Shown one piece after another: positions 46,664-56,801 of a stretch of DNA of 64,000 bases. Numbering within the stretch: the stretch's first letter is position 1; every line of letters starts with the position of its first letter. Location: assembly GCA_021014325.1 (NCBI GenBank), contig CM037461.1, positions 7,655,501 through 7,719,500 on the forward strand, read 5' to 3'. The notes beneath the pieces were generated by a model. That model did not search any database. It worked only from the letters and a program-made list of their open reading frames with translations, and was not told where the DNA came from. The DNA is from Plazaster borealis. Taxonomy: Eukaryota; Echinodermata; Asteroidea; Forcipulatida; Labidiasteridae. The translations under genes and the position numbers were made by a program.

Positions 46664-46899
46664 GTGGCAAAAATAATAATAATAATCATAATAAAAATCT
46701 TGACGAAAACAATACCTGTTCTGACAGTAGGTCGGAACAGCTAATAAAATATTCCAACTGAAGCACTGAACAATGCTTAAATTCAGTACGCCAAAATCTC
46801 AATTTCATTAAAATTTGGAGTTATGACATTTTTGCACTGACGCGACGAATTGTCATCAAAACCAACCACCTGCACTACCTCCCCCTGTCCCTCACCTTC

Positions 46900-47140
46900 T
46901 ACCTCCCCCTCTCCATCTCTGTCAACTCCCCCCTCCCCATCCATACCAACCTCTGCCTCCCCATCTATACCAACCTCTGCCTCCCATCCAAACCAACTCC
47001 CCCTTCCCAGTCCATACCGACATCTGCCTCCCCATCCAAACCAAACTCCGCCTCCCCATCCATACCAACCCCTCCCCCACCATCCAAACCAACATCTGCC
47101 TCCCCATCCAAACCAACCTCCTCCCCTGCCCTATTGACCT
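46900..47140 (-). repeat. 24-bp minisatellite, potentially coding
   Basis: About ten copies of a 24-base unit around CCTCCCCATCCATACCAACC. On the minus strand an open frame reads as an eight-residue repeat of the type GEADVGLD/GEAEVGMD. A pyrimidine-rich (CTT/TCC) tract follows at 47262-47365. Whether it is ever translated is unknown; a splice-like TTTTTGTAG is present at about 47383-47391 (minus). Confidence 0.75.
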
Positions 47141-47513
47141 CGTCAACCTTCTCAACCCCTCCCGCCCTCATATCCTCTGCAAATAAAAAATCCATTATAC
47201 CCTCGTCCGCTGAGGCGTAAAAGAAATGGTTGTCGCTGCTTTCTTTAGAATTTCTAACTTCTTCTTCTCCTTCTCCTTTCTCTCCGTCTCCTTTTTCTTC
47301 TCCTTCTCCTTTTTCTCCTTTTTCTTTCTTTTCTCCTTCTATTTTCTTTCAAGCTCCTTTTTCTTCTTCTCTACCACCTACAAAAACAACAAAGGTAAAA
47401 TCCTTAGCATACATGTAGATTGGTCCCCAATCGATGTCCAATTCGGAACAATATCAGATAAATTTTTAATTTTTGGAAACAATAAGGGAAAAAACAGTGG
47501 CAACTCGTGCTTA

Positions 47514-48703
47514 GGCGCGCGGTCCAAATAGAAACGGTTCGGCAACCGTCGAACGGTTGCCCCAAACGGTTCATTTTTGCAGTTTGAACCGTTTGGGAAT
47601 CTGAAAGCAACCGTTTCACACCTTGTGCCACCCGTCTTAAGAAGCACGGTCGGACCAAAGAACTGATACTTGACTGTGGTCGTAGCTAACAAAGGAGCGT
47701 CAGCTGGTCTGGACATCAGTGCCCGGCTGCCGCTAATCCGTTACTAATCCGTTACTAATCCTCCACGGCCATGGATGTCCAGAACAATGGATGATGTTTG
47801 GTGCAAAGCCGTCATTTAGCTTTTATTTTTCAAGTGAGTTTCGTTTTTATATTCTCAGAAATTTCTCCTTCGCGACCAAATTCAATTTATATTATAAGCC
47901 AACATTTGTTTTCGTTATTGGTTTCAACAAACTGCTCATTGAAATAGACTGACTTTTATAAGGAAAACCTAGATTTCTGGCCTCATTATGCAATGTGCGC
48001 AATGCTCAAAATGAAAATAAACGCCAAGCAATGCACAATATGTGGGTGGATACTACGTTATCTGTGAAAACTGTTTGGATTGCTTGGCCTTTATTTTCAG
48101 AATTGCGCACTATGCATTACGCACGACGAACATGTGAATTTCCGGCCCGAATCTTAACCTCTTTCGTTTCCAACAGCAGCCGCGTTTTCATGTTCTTCTC
48201 TGCAGAGTTTCACTGCGGCCAAGTAGATAGATACCAAGTTCGTACCCCGCCTAGAAAATTGCTGTAAATACGTGCAATTGATCGCAACGTGCCTTCGTCG
48301 CTTGTGATGGCATTGGCGGTGGTGCTGGGGTTGAATGCATCAACAAGTTATGATCTCAGGCCATACTTGGTCGTTTTATATGATTTAAAGTACAATGTAT
48401 ATATAACAACATTTTGCAAGCATTTTGGAAATAACCAAACGGAAAACAGTTGTAAAAGGTTTGTGTGTTTTAATTTTGAAATTAATAATATAAGTCGGAG
48501 CCCCTTCCACAGAAGCTATAATCCCCAAACAATGGACAGTAATCCGATTATAGCCCCTTTGTTCAGACTCCGGAGGACCGGGCAAGCTTAGCACATTGAT
48601 AATCCTCCGAACCGTTTGGGAAATGCTGTTGAACCGTTTACCTCTTGAACCGTTTGGGAACCGTTCGACGGTTGCCGAACCGTTTCTATTTGGACCGCGC
48701 GCC
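47514..48703. mobile_element. 1.19-kb TIR element flanked by TTA
   Basis: The left end GGCGCGCGGTCCAAATAGAA and its continuation ACGGTTCGGCAACCGTCGAA match the complement of the right end for about 57 bases with a 2-base difference. Direct TTA repeats (47511-47513, 48704-48706) flank it. Internal copies of GAACCGTTTGGG occur near both ends. It has no transposase-like frame, so it is non-autonomous; the TTA duplication suggests mobilisation by a Harbinger transposase such as that at 60-61 kb, but end sequences cannot be compared. Confidence 0.85.
47982..48128. repeat. Inverted repeat (hairpin) inside the TIR element
   Basis: TGCGCAATGCTCAAAATGAA / AATAAACGCCAAGCAAT on the left pairs with ATTGCTTGGCCTTTATTTTC / AGAATTGCGCACTATGCAT on the right, around a loop of about 45 bases. 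It could be a nested MITE or a foldback arm. Confidence 0.75.
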
Positions 48704-48906
48704 TTAAACGACTGTTGAAAGACTCTTGATCTTTTGCAGGCTCTTTTTTCACTTAAGTGTGCCAAAAAACCTAAACCTGATCTTCAATCTGATATTAAAG
48801 ATAAAAATAAAGCGTGTCATTGGATATGGATGAGTATGGATACGTTCACAATTGGAAATTGTTAGCGCCAACATTGGCAACGTTTGCACGGGTGGAACGC
48901 ACCCCT

Positions 48907-49117
48907 GGTGTGTTGTTCATTAGGTATGGTCCCACTTCTGGTTGACCCGGAAGTAAAGGCCAACATGAGGTCATGGTTACCCAATGTTCATATCTACAGC
49001 CCAATGAGGCTATAACTGAAAAAAAATTGAAAGTCGGTCATTTAGTTCTTGAGATACGGCCCCATTGCAGGTTAACCGGAAGTAAAGGTCAACACAGGGT
49101 CAGGGTTACCTAACCCA
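48907..49117 (+). repeat. Outlying copies of the 130-bp satellite
   Basis: About 1.7 monomers of the array at 41.8-43.3 kb (TGGTCCCACTTCTGGTTGAC, GGCTATAACTGAAAAAAAAT), more diverged than the main array. Confidence 0.85.
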
Positions 49118-49118
49118 G

Positions 49119-50430
49119 TGGGCACACAACGTTATTTCAACGTTGGATATTGGTTGAATTGGCGTCGCAACATTGAAGTACCATAAATCAACGTTGTTTC
49201 AACATCACATTTGCGACGTTGATTTTAAGTTGTTCTTTGACGTTGTATAAACGTTGGATAAAGGTTGTTTTTGTGTCGAGATAATAACAACCAAAATTCA
49301 ATGTTGATCCAACATCAGTCTGCTAACGTTGTATCAATGTTATGTTTTTGAGTTAAGTACAACGTTGGATAAAGGTTGTTTTTGCGTCGGGATAATAACA
49401 ACCAAAAATCAATGTTGATCCAACATCAGTCTGCTAACGTTGTATCAACGTAATGTTTTTGAAGTATGTACAACGTTTGATAAAGGTTGTTTTTGCGTCG
49501 AGATAATAAATAACCAAAAATCAATGTTGATCCAACATCAGTATGCTAACGTTGTATCAATGTTATGTTTTTTAAGTATGTACAATGTTTGATTAAGGTT
49601 GTTTTTGCGTCGGGATAATAACAACCAAAAATCAATGTTGATCCAACATCAGTCTGCTAACGTTGTATCAACGTAATGTTTTTAAAGTATGTACAACGTT
49701 GGATAAAGGTTGTTTTTGCGTCAGGTTAACAACAACCAAAAGTCAATGTTGATCCAACATCAGTCTGCTAACGTTGTATCAACGTAATGTTTTTGAAGTA
49801 TGTATAACGTTGGATAAAGGTTGTTTTTGCGTCGGGATAATAACAACCTAAAATCAATGTTGATCCAACATCAGTCTCCTAATGTTGTATCAATGTAATG
49901 TTTTTGAAGTATGTAGGCCTACAACGTTGGATAAAGTCAACGTTGATCCAATTTCAGTCTGGAATGTTGTAACAACGTAATGTTTTTTTGACGTTGTACT
50001 TCGTTGCATAAAGGTTGTTTTTGCGTCACGATAATAACCTAAAATCAATGTTGATTCAATATCACTCTGCTAACGTTGTATCAATGTAATGTTTTTGACG
50101 TATGTGCAACGTGTGTTAAAGGTTGTTTTTGCGTCGGAATAATAACAACCCTAAATCAATGTTGATCCAACATCAATCTGGTAACGTTGTATCAACGTAA
50201 TGTTTTTTGACATATGTGCAACGTTTGATGTTTTTACCTCATGATAATAATAACCAAAAATCAATGTTGATCCAACATCAGTCTGGTAACGTTGTCTCAA
50301 CAAAATGTTTTCTGACGTACAATGTTGGATAAAGGTTGTTTTTGCGTCGTGATGATAAAAACCTAAAATCAATGTTGGTCCAACATCAGTCTGATAATTT
50401 CACAAAGGTGGATAAAGGTTGTTATTCCTG
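49119..50430 (+). repeat. 111-bp satellite array, 11 monomers
   Basis: The anchor GTTGATCCAACATCAG or a variant lies at 49303, 49414, 49526, 49637, 49748, 49859, 49942, 50050, 50161, 50266 and 50374. The spacing is 111 in most steps, with one 83-base unit. Each monomer holds CAACGTTGGATAAAGGTTGT and ends around TTTTTGCGTC. The leading part (GTGGGCACACAACGTT) is a mixed, non-tandem version. Confidence 0.92.
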
Positions 50431-52452
50431 ACCAATAATAACCAATTAAATTTAATGCTTATCCTTCCAACAGGCAGTTTAACAAATTGCCATGTTTACA
50501 TTACAATCATTGTGTCATCAACATGTCATCTTTTGTGGAAAATGTATGTCTCTGCGGGAAGTGTTCGTGCACCCACCAAATGTGACACCATTTTTGTTCT
50601 GAATAAAATTAGTAGACAACTTGCTGGCGGAGATTTTGGGGTAAGGCCGGCGACATGTGTATTCTCTGATGATGTCATGTGACAATCACTGCTTTCCTGT
50701 AAATGGATTCAAAAGCAATAGCGGAAAAGCAAGATGAGTTGCTTTCCAATGTGGGACCAATGATGGCTCTATCTCGGCATTTACCACATTGGACTTATGT
50801 AGGCACTCTGGTGCTGAGCCAACGCAGGTTATTATAGTGCTGACACAATGTTGGCAGCATTTAAGCTATAGTTACAGCTATCATTGGTTTTTTTTTATTG
50901 GGTTACATTATCGGCGAGCTGCCAAGGGCAACTTATATTGAACTATTTGGTCATACTACGACAATAAGAGGCAATTCATAAAACATAACTGTCCTAACAG
51001 AATAGTTACAAAATAGTTTGCTTGTTAATTGTAAAACAGGTTTGATGGTTGACGTTGACGATTTGTTTGCAATCTAGATGCGAAACCTTCACGCTCATGT
51101 TGATCCAACATTGATCCAACGTTGGTTTAACGCTGACATGATATGCAAATTGGGGGTGTGGCCTAGAAGTGTGTTTTTGATAATAAAACAATTTGGTTTA
51201 ATTAAGTTCTCCGAGGGAAGTTTCTGTACTTTTGTGTTTAATGCGAATGTAAACAAATACGAATTAAGCAGTTTTTTGTTAAAAACGGAGTTTAAACCAT
51301 GACTAGAAAATCTAGGGATCCTGGTCTACATATATACAAGACATACAGTGTGTATGGATGTATAGACCTGGATAGGTTGTAGTCATGTATTGAGTATAGT
51401 ACATGTAAATTATATAACAGAGTAGTATTAACTAACACTTATGATAATTACTTGAAATAATTAATTAACTAGTTAATTAAAGGGCCATTGTTTCTACATT
51501 GTGATTGCCACGTTGTTTCTTCGTCTGCATTTCATTGTTATAACGACTTGCAAATCCAACTATTATTAACGTTGTTTTAACGTCGAAACTTGACGTTGAA
51601 ACAACATTGAAACGTGATTTTAACGTTGTTTTTACGTCGGCATTTCTACGTTATTTCAATTTGCAAATCCAACCATTATTCAACGTTATTTTAACATAGA
51701 AACTTGACATTGAAACAACGTATAAATGCCAACATTGAAACAATGTTAATATTCCCATGTTGTTTCTACGTCAGCATTTCAACGTTAAAACAATTTGCAA
51801 ATCCAACCATTATTCACAGTTGTTTCAACATAGAAACTTTACGTTGAAACAACGTATACCTTTTTTGTTTTCCTTTTTTCCATCTCCACTTGCAAGAACA
51901 AATAAGTTAAAATCTTAAGAATACATGTTGATTGGTCCAGCATCGATTTTTAACAAAGACCAGTACAAGTTATCACACAAGAGCGAAACTAATTTGTTTG
52001 TCCCATCCTCTCATGCCTCTAGCTAACAAAGTTATCTTTTGGCTGCCATAAGTATTGGAATAAATTTTTCAACGGTACTTATAAAAGGTCTTGGCATTGC
52101 TAAAGGGAAGCTTAATTTGGGACATGTTGTGAAAAGTGTTTTGTTGAGGAAGAAAGAGAAAGGGGAAGGATGACTTTTTATGGGAAGAATGGTCGTATGC
52201 ATGATTTGTCTGGGTCAGGAAAACACCTGTCAAAAAAAATCAGTTAAGTTTAGTCAAATCAACATCAGTCAATGTATCTTTGGCACCAAATTCTGTTCAA
52301 TGACCAAAATTCTCAGACTTTATACCCAGATACCTACTATTTTGGTTTGGGGGGCATTGGCTTCTCTGAGGCTATTTCCATACTGCCTGTCAGCCTCATT
52401 TACAGGAAGGTGCGAGCAAAGCTGTCAAATGAATTGAGTGCAAGCCATTGCG
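50431..52452. other. No supported gene apart from repeats
   Basis: Outside the repeat at 51540-51860 I see only short chance frames. Low-complexity AATTAATTAACTAGTTAATT occurs at about 51457-51477. Confidence 0.4.
51540..51860 (+). repeat. ACGTTG-rich repeat, ~150-bp units
   Basis: Two to three imperfect units with CAAATCCAACCATTATTCAA and palindromic ACGTTGAAACAACGT-like pieces. The words are related to the 111-bp array at 49-50.4 kb but in a different arrangement. A short related stretch is at 51090-51140. Confidence 0.7.
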
Positions 52453-52865
52453 TCAGGGTTGTTTCAGGAGGTTTGTCAAGTAAGGTTGATTGATTTTTTG
52501 TGGATCAAAGCAGATGTGGTGTTGATGTGGTAAGTGAACTGCTAAATGTATCACATTGGGGTGTCTGCCATTGAGGTTAATTTTTGTTAGTCTCCAGAAT
52601 GCATCAGAAGCACTGATGTATCTGGCATCGATGTAGGGAGAAATTTCATTAAATTCTGAAGGAGTGTTGCATGATGTGGAAGTGTTGACACTGACAATGA
52701 TTCGGTCTGCTCCTTTGATGTACTTGTATTGGTACTTAACTGCTTTTACAGAGCTGCATATCTCCACATTCATGTGTCCTTGATATTTTAGAAGAAGAAG
52801 AGGATTGTATAGTACAACACAAGAGTTGTCTACTGTTACTTGAAGACGATGGTTGACAGTAATAG
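52453..52865 (-). pseudogene. Helitron Rep/helicase protein fragment
   Basis: The minus-strand frame reads TVDNSCVVLYNPLLLLKYQG, HMNVEICSSVKAVKYQYKYI, SPYIDARYISASDAFWRLTK and HPNVIHLAVHLPHQHHICF. This is the well conserved region between the Rep endonuclease and helicase of animal and plant Helitrons. It ends at unrelated sequence after about 140 residues. Neither helicase motifs nor Helitron termini (5' TC, 3' hairpin plus CTRR) are seen. Confidence 0.85.
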
Positions 52866-54230
52866 TGGCAGTAATAAGTTTGATCAAAATTGCAATGTTA
52901 TCCAAATTTGATGGCGCGATCCTAAGAATTTCTGTATACACATCAAGTACATCCTTTCCTGAGTGGGTATTGCGTGCCCATGGGCTGATACGGCTTTTTA
53001 ATACAACCCATATTCGGCCTTGATCGAAGTTTGCTCAGCCTCTGTTAAATTGACCGTATAGTGGTCAACTAGGGCGCTGATGTCATTCTTGCCAAAACCA
53101 GCTAGCAGTTCCCTATCCTGCGGCCAGTCTTGTAAGTCAAATTACTTAAAATAAGATAGTGGTGGCTTACTGAACGCCTCAAAGCGATGATCTAAATACT
53201 ATGTTGCTTTCTGAATCATCTTGTTCTTCGTGTCACCGTAATCTTGTGTATCACCGCGCCTGCCTCTGGGGTTTATCGTCAAATTTATTAAGCCTTATCC
53301 ATGCTCCAATTCATTGGTAGTCGGATCAAAATTCTGCATGAATTTTGATTCACCCTCTCCTGGGAGAGTGTTGCCATGATTTTCATGAAATCTATCATGA
53401 AGTACATAACCTTGACAAACGTGAAGTCTTTCATCTTCTGTAGAAGCCCAGTGGCAGTGGCCGAAAGATTCTCTTTACTGGCAGCAACATTTTCTAAATG
53501 CTGTACGGTTACACGGTAATTTTTTTCTATCGCACAAATAGCTCGCCATCTACTTGCCAGCCAGCGTACTTGTCTTACTCCACTGTAATTATGGCAAGTC
53601 CTCTTTTAATATCGATGACAGTTCAGTAGTCCTCTCCTTTGCTTTGGGCTCATATGGTAAAATTTTTACACAGTGGCGATTCGAGATCATCTACATACTG
53701 CATATCTTGGTCGTTCACCACATCCAAGACGCCTAATTCTAGTTTATGAGCGGTGCAGTGCACAGTAATTAGGTGATTGCCGATGCGTTCTTTAAACTTT
53801 TTCGCAACCCCATTGTCCTTGCCCATATTTACGGCAGCTCCGTCGAAGTTGCACAAAATGACGTTTTCTTTTTGAATTGTTTGGGTAACCTCAATCGAAT
53901 TGAGCCCTTCGTCGATGCCCTTCAACACTCCATTGGCATCACCAGCTTTTAGTTCACAGCAGTCAACTATTTTGGATTTTATTGTCCTTCGAAACATGTC
54001 GCAGATATACGTTTTCCTGTTCAATAACGCCCCTGTCAGTTATTCCATCCGTCATTACACACAAGAAACGAGCCTCTTTTATCTCAGCCGACAACGACAA
54101 CTCAACAGTCATACTCCCGCAAGTTTTGGGCCATGACATTGCTGTTGCTGTTGGAGAGCATTCTTGAGAAAAAACTTCTTCCTGAAAGTAGTCTATGTTT
54201 TGTCTTGCACATCCTGCTGTTGCAGCTATT
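52866..54230 (-). pseudogene. hAT-like transposase (ZNF862/DUF4371 type), decayed
   Basis: Minus-strand pieces in order: EARFLCVMTDGITDRGVIEQ near 54050, GDANGVLKGIDEGL near 53940, ENVILCNFDGAAVNMGKDNG near 53850 (catalytic-region Asp), LITVHCTAHKLELGVLD near 53740, RWLASRWRAICAIEKNYRV near 53550 and GKDVLDVYTEILRIAPSN near 52910, which is the approach to the C-terminal dimerisation region. Frames shift at least three times and stops intervene between 53330 and 52990. The end of the transposase is replaced by Helitron sequence at about 52865. Confidence 0.8.
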
Positions 54231-54822
54231 GTTGTTACTGTGGTAGAGCATCTCATGGCAGATATTGTCATGATCATGATCATGGAAACGCAGTTCAGTA
54301 GATCTGCGTTGATGACTGTTCTGAAGGCTTTCTAGTGAGCTACAGGCTTGTAGAGTGTAAGCATGATCTTGGAGACTTAGTGCAGGAGAGCTGCGTTGAT
54401 GACTATGTATGGTAGGATCATCACGTAGTGAGTTGGCCGTATGCGTACTCGGGCGGTAAACACAGGTTCCCAATTGGGATATAATCATATTCAGGCTCAG
54501 CTAGTCATCAATTATGCATGAGAAAGAGTTTATGCTGAATTGACACTATTAAGGGCACCATAACCAAGTGACTACAGAGATAGTTATACATGTACTATGA
54601 TTGTTATGGCATTAATTTAAGGGGCAAGTCTCTAAAGGTATATTGTTTTGTTCCATTCAAGGGTGTACATGTCATGAGTGTCTTTTAATAATGTTGAGAG
54701 AGAACAATTATAAAGGGCCAGACTATTACAGATGCACCATCACATTTTGAGATGTCAGAATTGTTTAATAACTTGAAGACTAGAATAAGTGGTGCGAAAT
54801 CTATATGGCTGTGATCATCCTA

Positions 54823-54935
54823 TCAATTGTCTTCATCTTCTTCTGCATCATCATCAACGTATGTGAGTGAGTACCTGCAATCACTGCACTTGCAGAGTTC
54901 AGTGCAAGGGAGATTTTGTTTCAGCCAGTTATAAC
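54823..54935 (-). pseudogene. Cys-rich (CXC-like) C-terminal exon
   Basis: Minus strand encodes KKCYNWLKQNLPCTELCKCS, a Cys pair and an acidic tail (DDDAEEDEDN). It resembles the last part of the CXC domain plus acidic end of the gene at 35664-40337. A (CA)n tract at 54950-54971 takes the place where its intron or preceding exon should be. It is probably the 3' remnant of a second copy of that family. Confidence 0.45.
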
Positions 54936-55062
54936 ATTTTTTTAACTTAAACACACACACACACACACACCTATAATAAGACTGCAGTAGGCATATACTG
55001 CAGTAATATGAAATAATATGCAGGAGTACGGCCATTTTTGTTTTTTATTTTGTGGTAAAATC

Positions 55063-55480
55063 ATGTGGTACTTAGCAGTACCACAGTGTACCACATGACA
55101 TGCATTTCCTGTGGTATTTACCACAGGAATTCAATTCATGTGCTATTCCTGTCATATCGAGACCTGTTTCAAACTCTTGTGGTACTCCATGTGGTAGTAG
55201 CAATACCACAGTAATACCACATGACATGCATTCCTGTGGTAATTTACCACGGGAATTTGTGTGGTGTTCCTGTCATATCGAGACCTGTTTCAAACTCCTG
55301 TGGTACTCCATGTGGTAGTTATCAATATCACAGTAATACCACATGACATGCGTTATTCCTGTGGTAATTTACCACAGGATCTTATATGGTACTCAAAATC
55401 ATGTGGCAATTCATGTGGTATTTGGCAAAACCACAGGAATACCACAGGAGTACCACAGGAATATCACAAGACATTTTCGT
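55063..55480 (+). repeat. ~124-bp palindrome-rich tandem repeat
   Basis: Anchor GACATGC at 55097, 55223 and 55345. Units hold CCTGTGGTAATTTACCACAG (a self-complementary arm pair), TGTCATATCGAGACCTGTTT and many GTGGTA/TACCAC words. It ends in a short run of CCACAGGAATA-type repeats. Confidence 0.88.
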
Positions 55481-55532
55481 AAGTGAAAACACTGGTCTTT
55501 GACAATTACCAAACGTGTTCAGGATGTAAAGC

Positions 55533-56801
55533 ATGAAAAGAATGTTCTTATTTACACCAGAAAAAGCCTTTCGAAGTGAGTATTCACATCTCGGTGAACT
55601 GAGGTCTTTTGTTTCATCCAACGTTCCAATTGTTGCCCTTACTGCCATAGCAACTTTGAAAACGCGAGTGACCATCATAAAATTGCTTTGCCTGCAGAAC
55701 CCGGTCCTTATCATAGAAACGCCAAGGAGAGACCATATCAAACTAAATGTTGTCATTTTAAAGGAGAGAGACATTTTCAAAACTTTTGAATGGAAGTTGA
55801 CAGAACTTCTAGAGAAAGGTGCAGAGTCCGATAGAACAATTATATACTGCAGAACAAAGCAGCAATGTAACGCTCTGTATGGAAAATTTGAAAGAAAAAT
55901 GCAGCCTGCATCATCACAACGAAGGTTGTTTGCGAAATTCCATGCACAAACAGACGATGACGTAAAGACCTATGTGATGGAAAACTTTAACATTGCAGAA
56001 GGCCTCATCAGACTTTTGTTTGCAACTGTGGCATTTGGTATGGGGGTTGATGTAAAAAGTCTTCATTGTGTTATCCATTACGGACCACCCCATTACATTG
56101 AAGAGTTCATTCAGGAGAGTGGCAGAGCAGGGCGTGACGGACAACAGAGTACATCAAACTTAATTGTATACCCTGGTGCAAGCAGACACACCAGACCTGA
56201 TGACCCTATGAAGAGATTCATTGATAGTACAACTTGCAGGCGAGAAGAGGCACTCTCAAACTTCGGTGGTCAGGACACAAACAACATTACAATGCACCTT
56301 TGCTATGATATATGTTCATCTCAATGTGACTGCGGAGAGGAAGCTTGTGGACACACATCTTTTGCAGAACAATCCCTAAGGCGAATAGCTCAGAGAGAGG
56401 ACAAAGTTTTCTCAACAAGAATTGTTGCCGAGAACCTGAAAGAGGAACTGAAAGGAAACATTCACAGCTATAGACTTATGCTTCTTGAACCTAAGGGTGC
56501 AAAGAACAATTATCTTTCTGGAGGTGACATTACCTGCAGATTGCCATCATTTACTGCTAACAAGATTATTGAAGAATGTCATATGGCCTTTTCCTTTGAA
56601 CAATTTAAGGCACGGTATGCATTGTATGATAAGGACATCGAGAAACGTGTGTTTGATATCATTCAGGAGACACTGAAAGATTGTATTTCTGTACCAGTAT
56701 ACCAGGACACGTCGGATTCATATGAGTCCGATTTGTCGTTTTCATCCACGGATGAAGAATACACCCAGCCAGTGCTTGTGACGTCATCAAATTCTGATTG
56801 A
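55533..56801 (+). CDS. RecQ-family helicase, C-terminal half
   Basis: A 422-residue open frame. Residues 14-24 (SEYSHLGELRS) and 34-41 (VALTAIA) are the RecQ region just after the DEAH box and motif III. Residues about 103-108 (IIYCRT) are motif IV. LLFATVAFGMGVD is motif V and FIQESGRAGRDGQ is motif VI with its arginine finger. A Cys-rich segment (CSSQCDCGEEACGH) takes the place of a zinc domain, and the C-terminus is acidic and Ser-rich. Motifs I-II and all upstream sequence are absent: the frame begins a few residues before the FR.EYSHLG block, just after a splice-like CAG at 55523 and a repeat array. It is either a 5'-truncated copy or the last exon of a gene whose earlier exons were lost. 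Helicase activity is not expected without motif I. Confidence 0.8.
   Translation: MKRMFLFTPEKAFRSEYSHLGELRSFVSSNVPIVALTAIATLKTRVTIIKLLCLQNPVLIIETPRRDHIKLNVVILKERDIFKTFEWKLTELLEKGAESDRTIIYCRTKQQCNALYGKFERKMQPASSQRRLFAKFHAQTDDDVKTYVMENFNIAEGLIRLLFATVAFGMGVDVKSLHCVIHYGPPHYIEEFIQESGRAGRDGQQSTSNLIVYPGASRHTRPDDPMKRFIDSTTCRREEALSNFGGQDTNNITMHLCYDICSSQCDCGEEACGHTSFAEQSLRRIAQREDKVFSTRIVAENLKEELKGNIHSYRLMLLEPKGAKNNYLSGGDITCRLPSFTANKIIEECHMAFSFEQFKARYALYDKDIEKRVFDIIQETLKDCISVPVYQDTSDSYESDLSFSSTDEEYTQPVLVTSSNSD

Noticed and set aside
54102..54488. 128-residue minus frame (54102-54488)
   Set aside because: Low-information text overlapping the hAT region in the wrong frame; no family resemblance.
55533..56801. 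Functional host RecQ/BLM/WRN gene
   Set aside because: No helicase motifs I-II in the window, no RQC/HRDC domain recognisable, and the frame starts at a repeat boundary.
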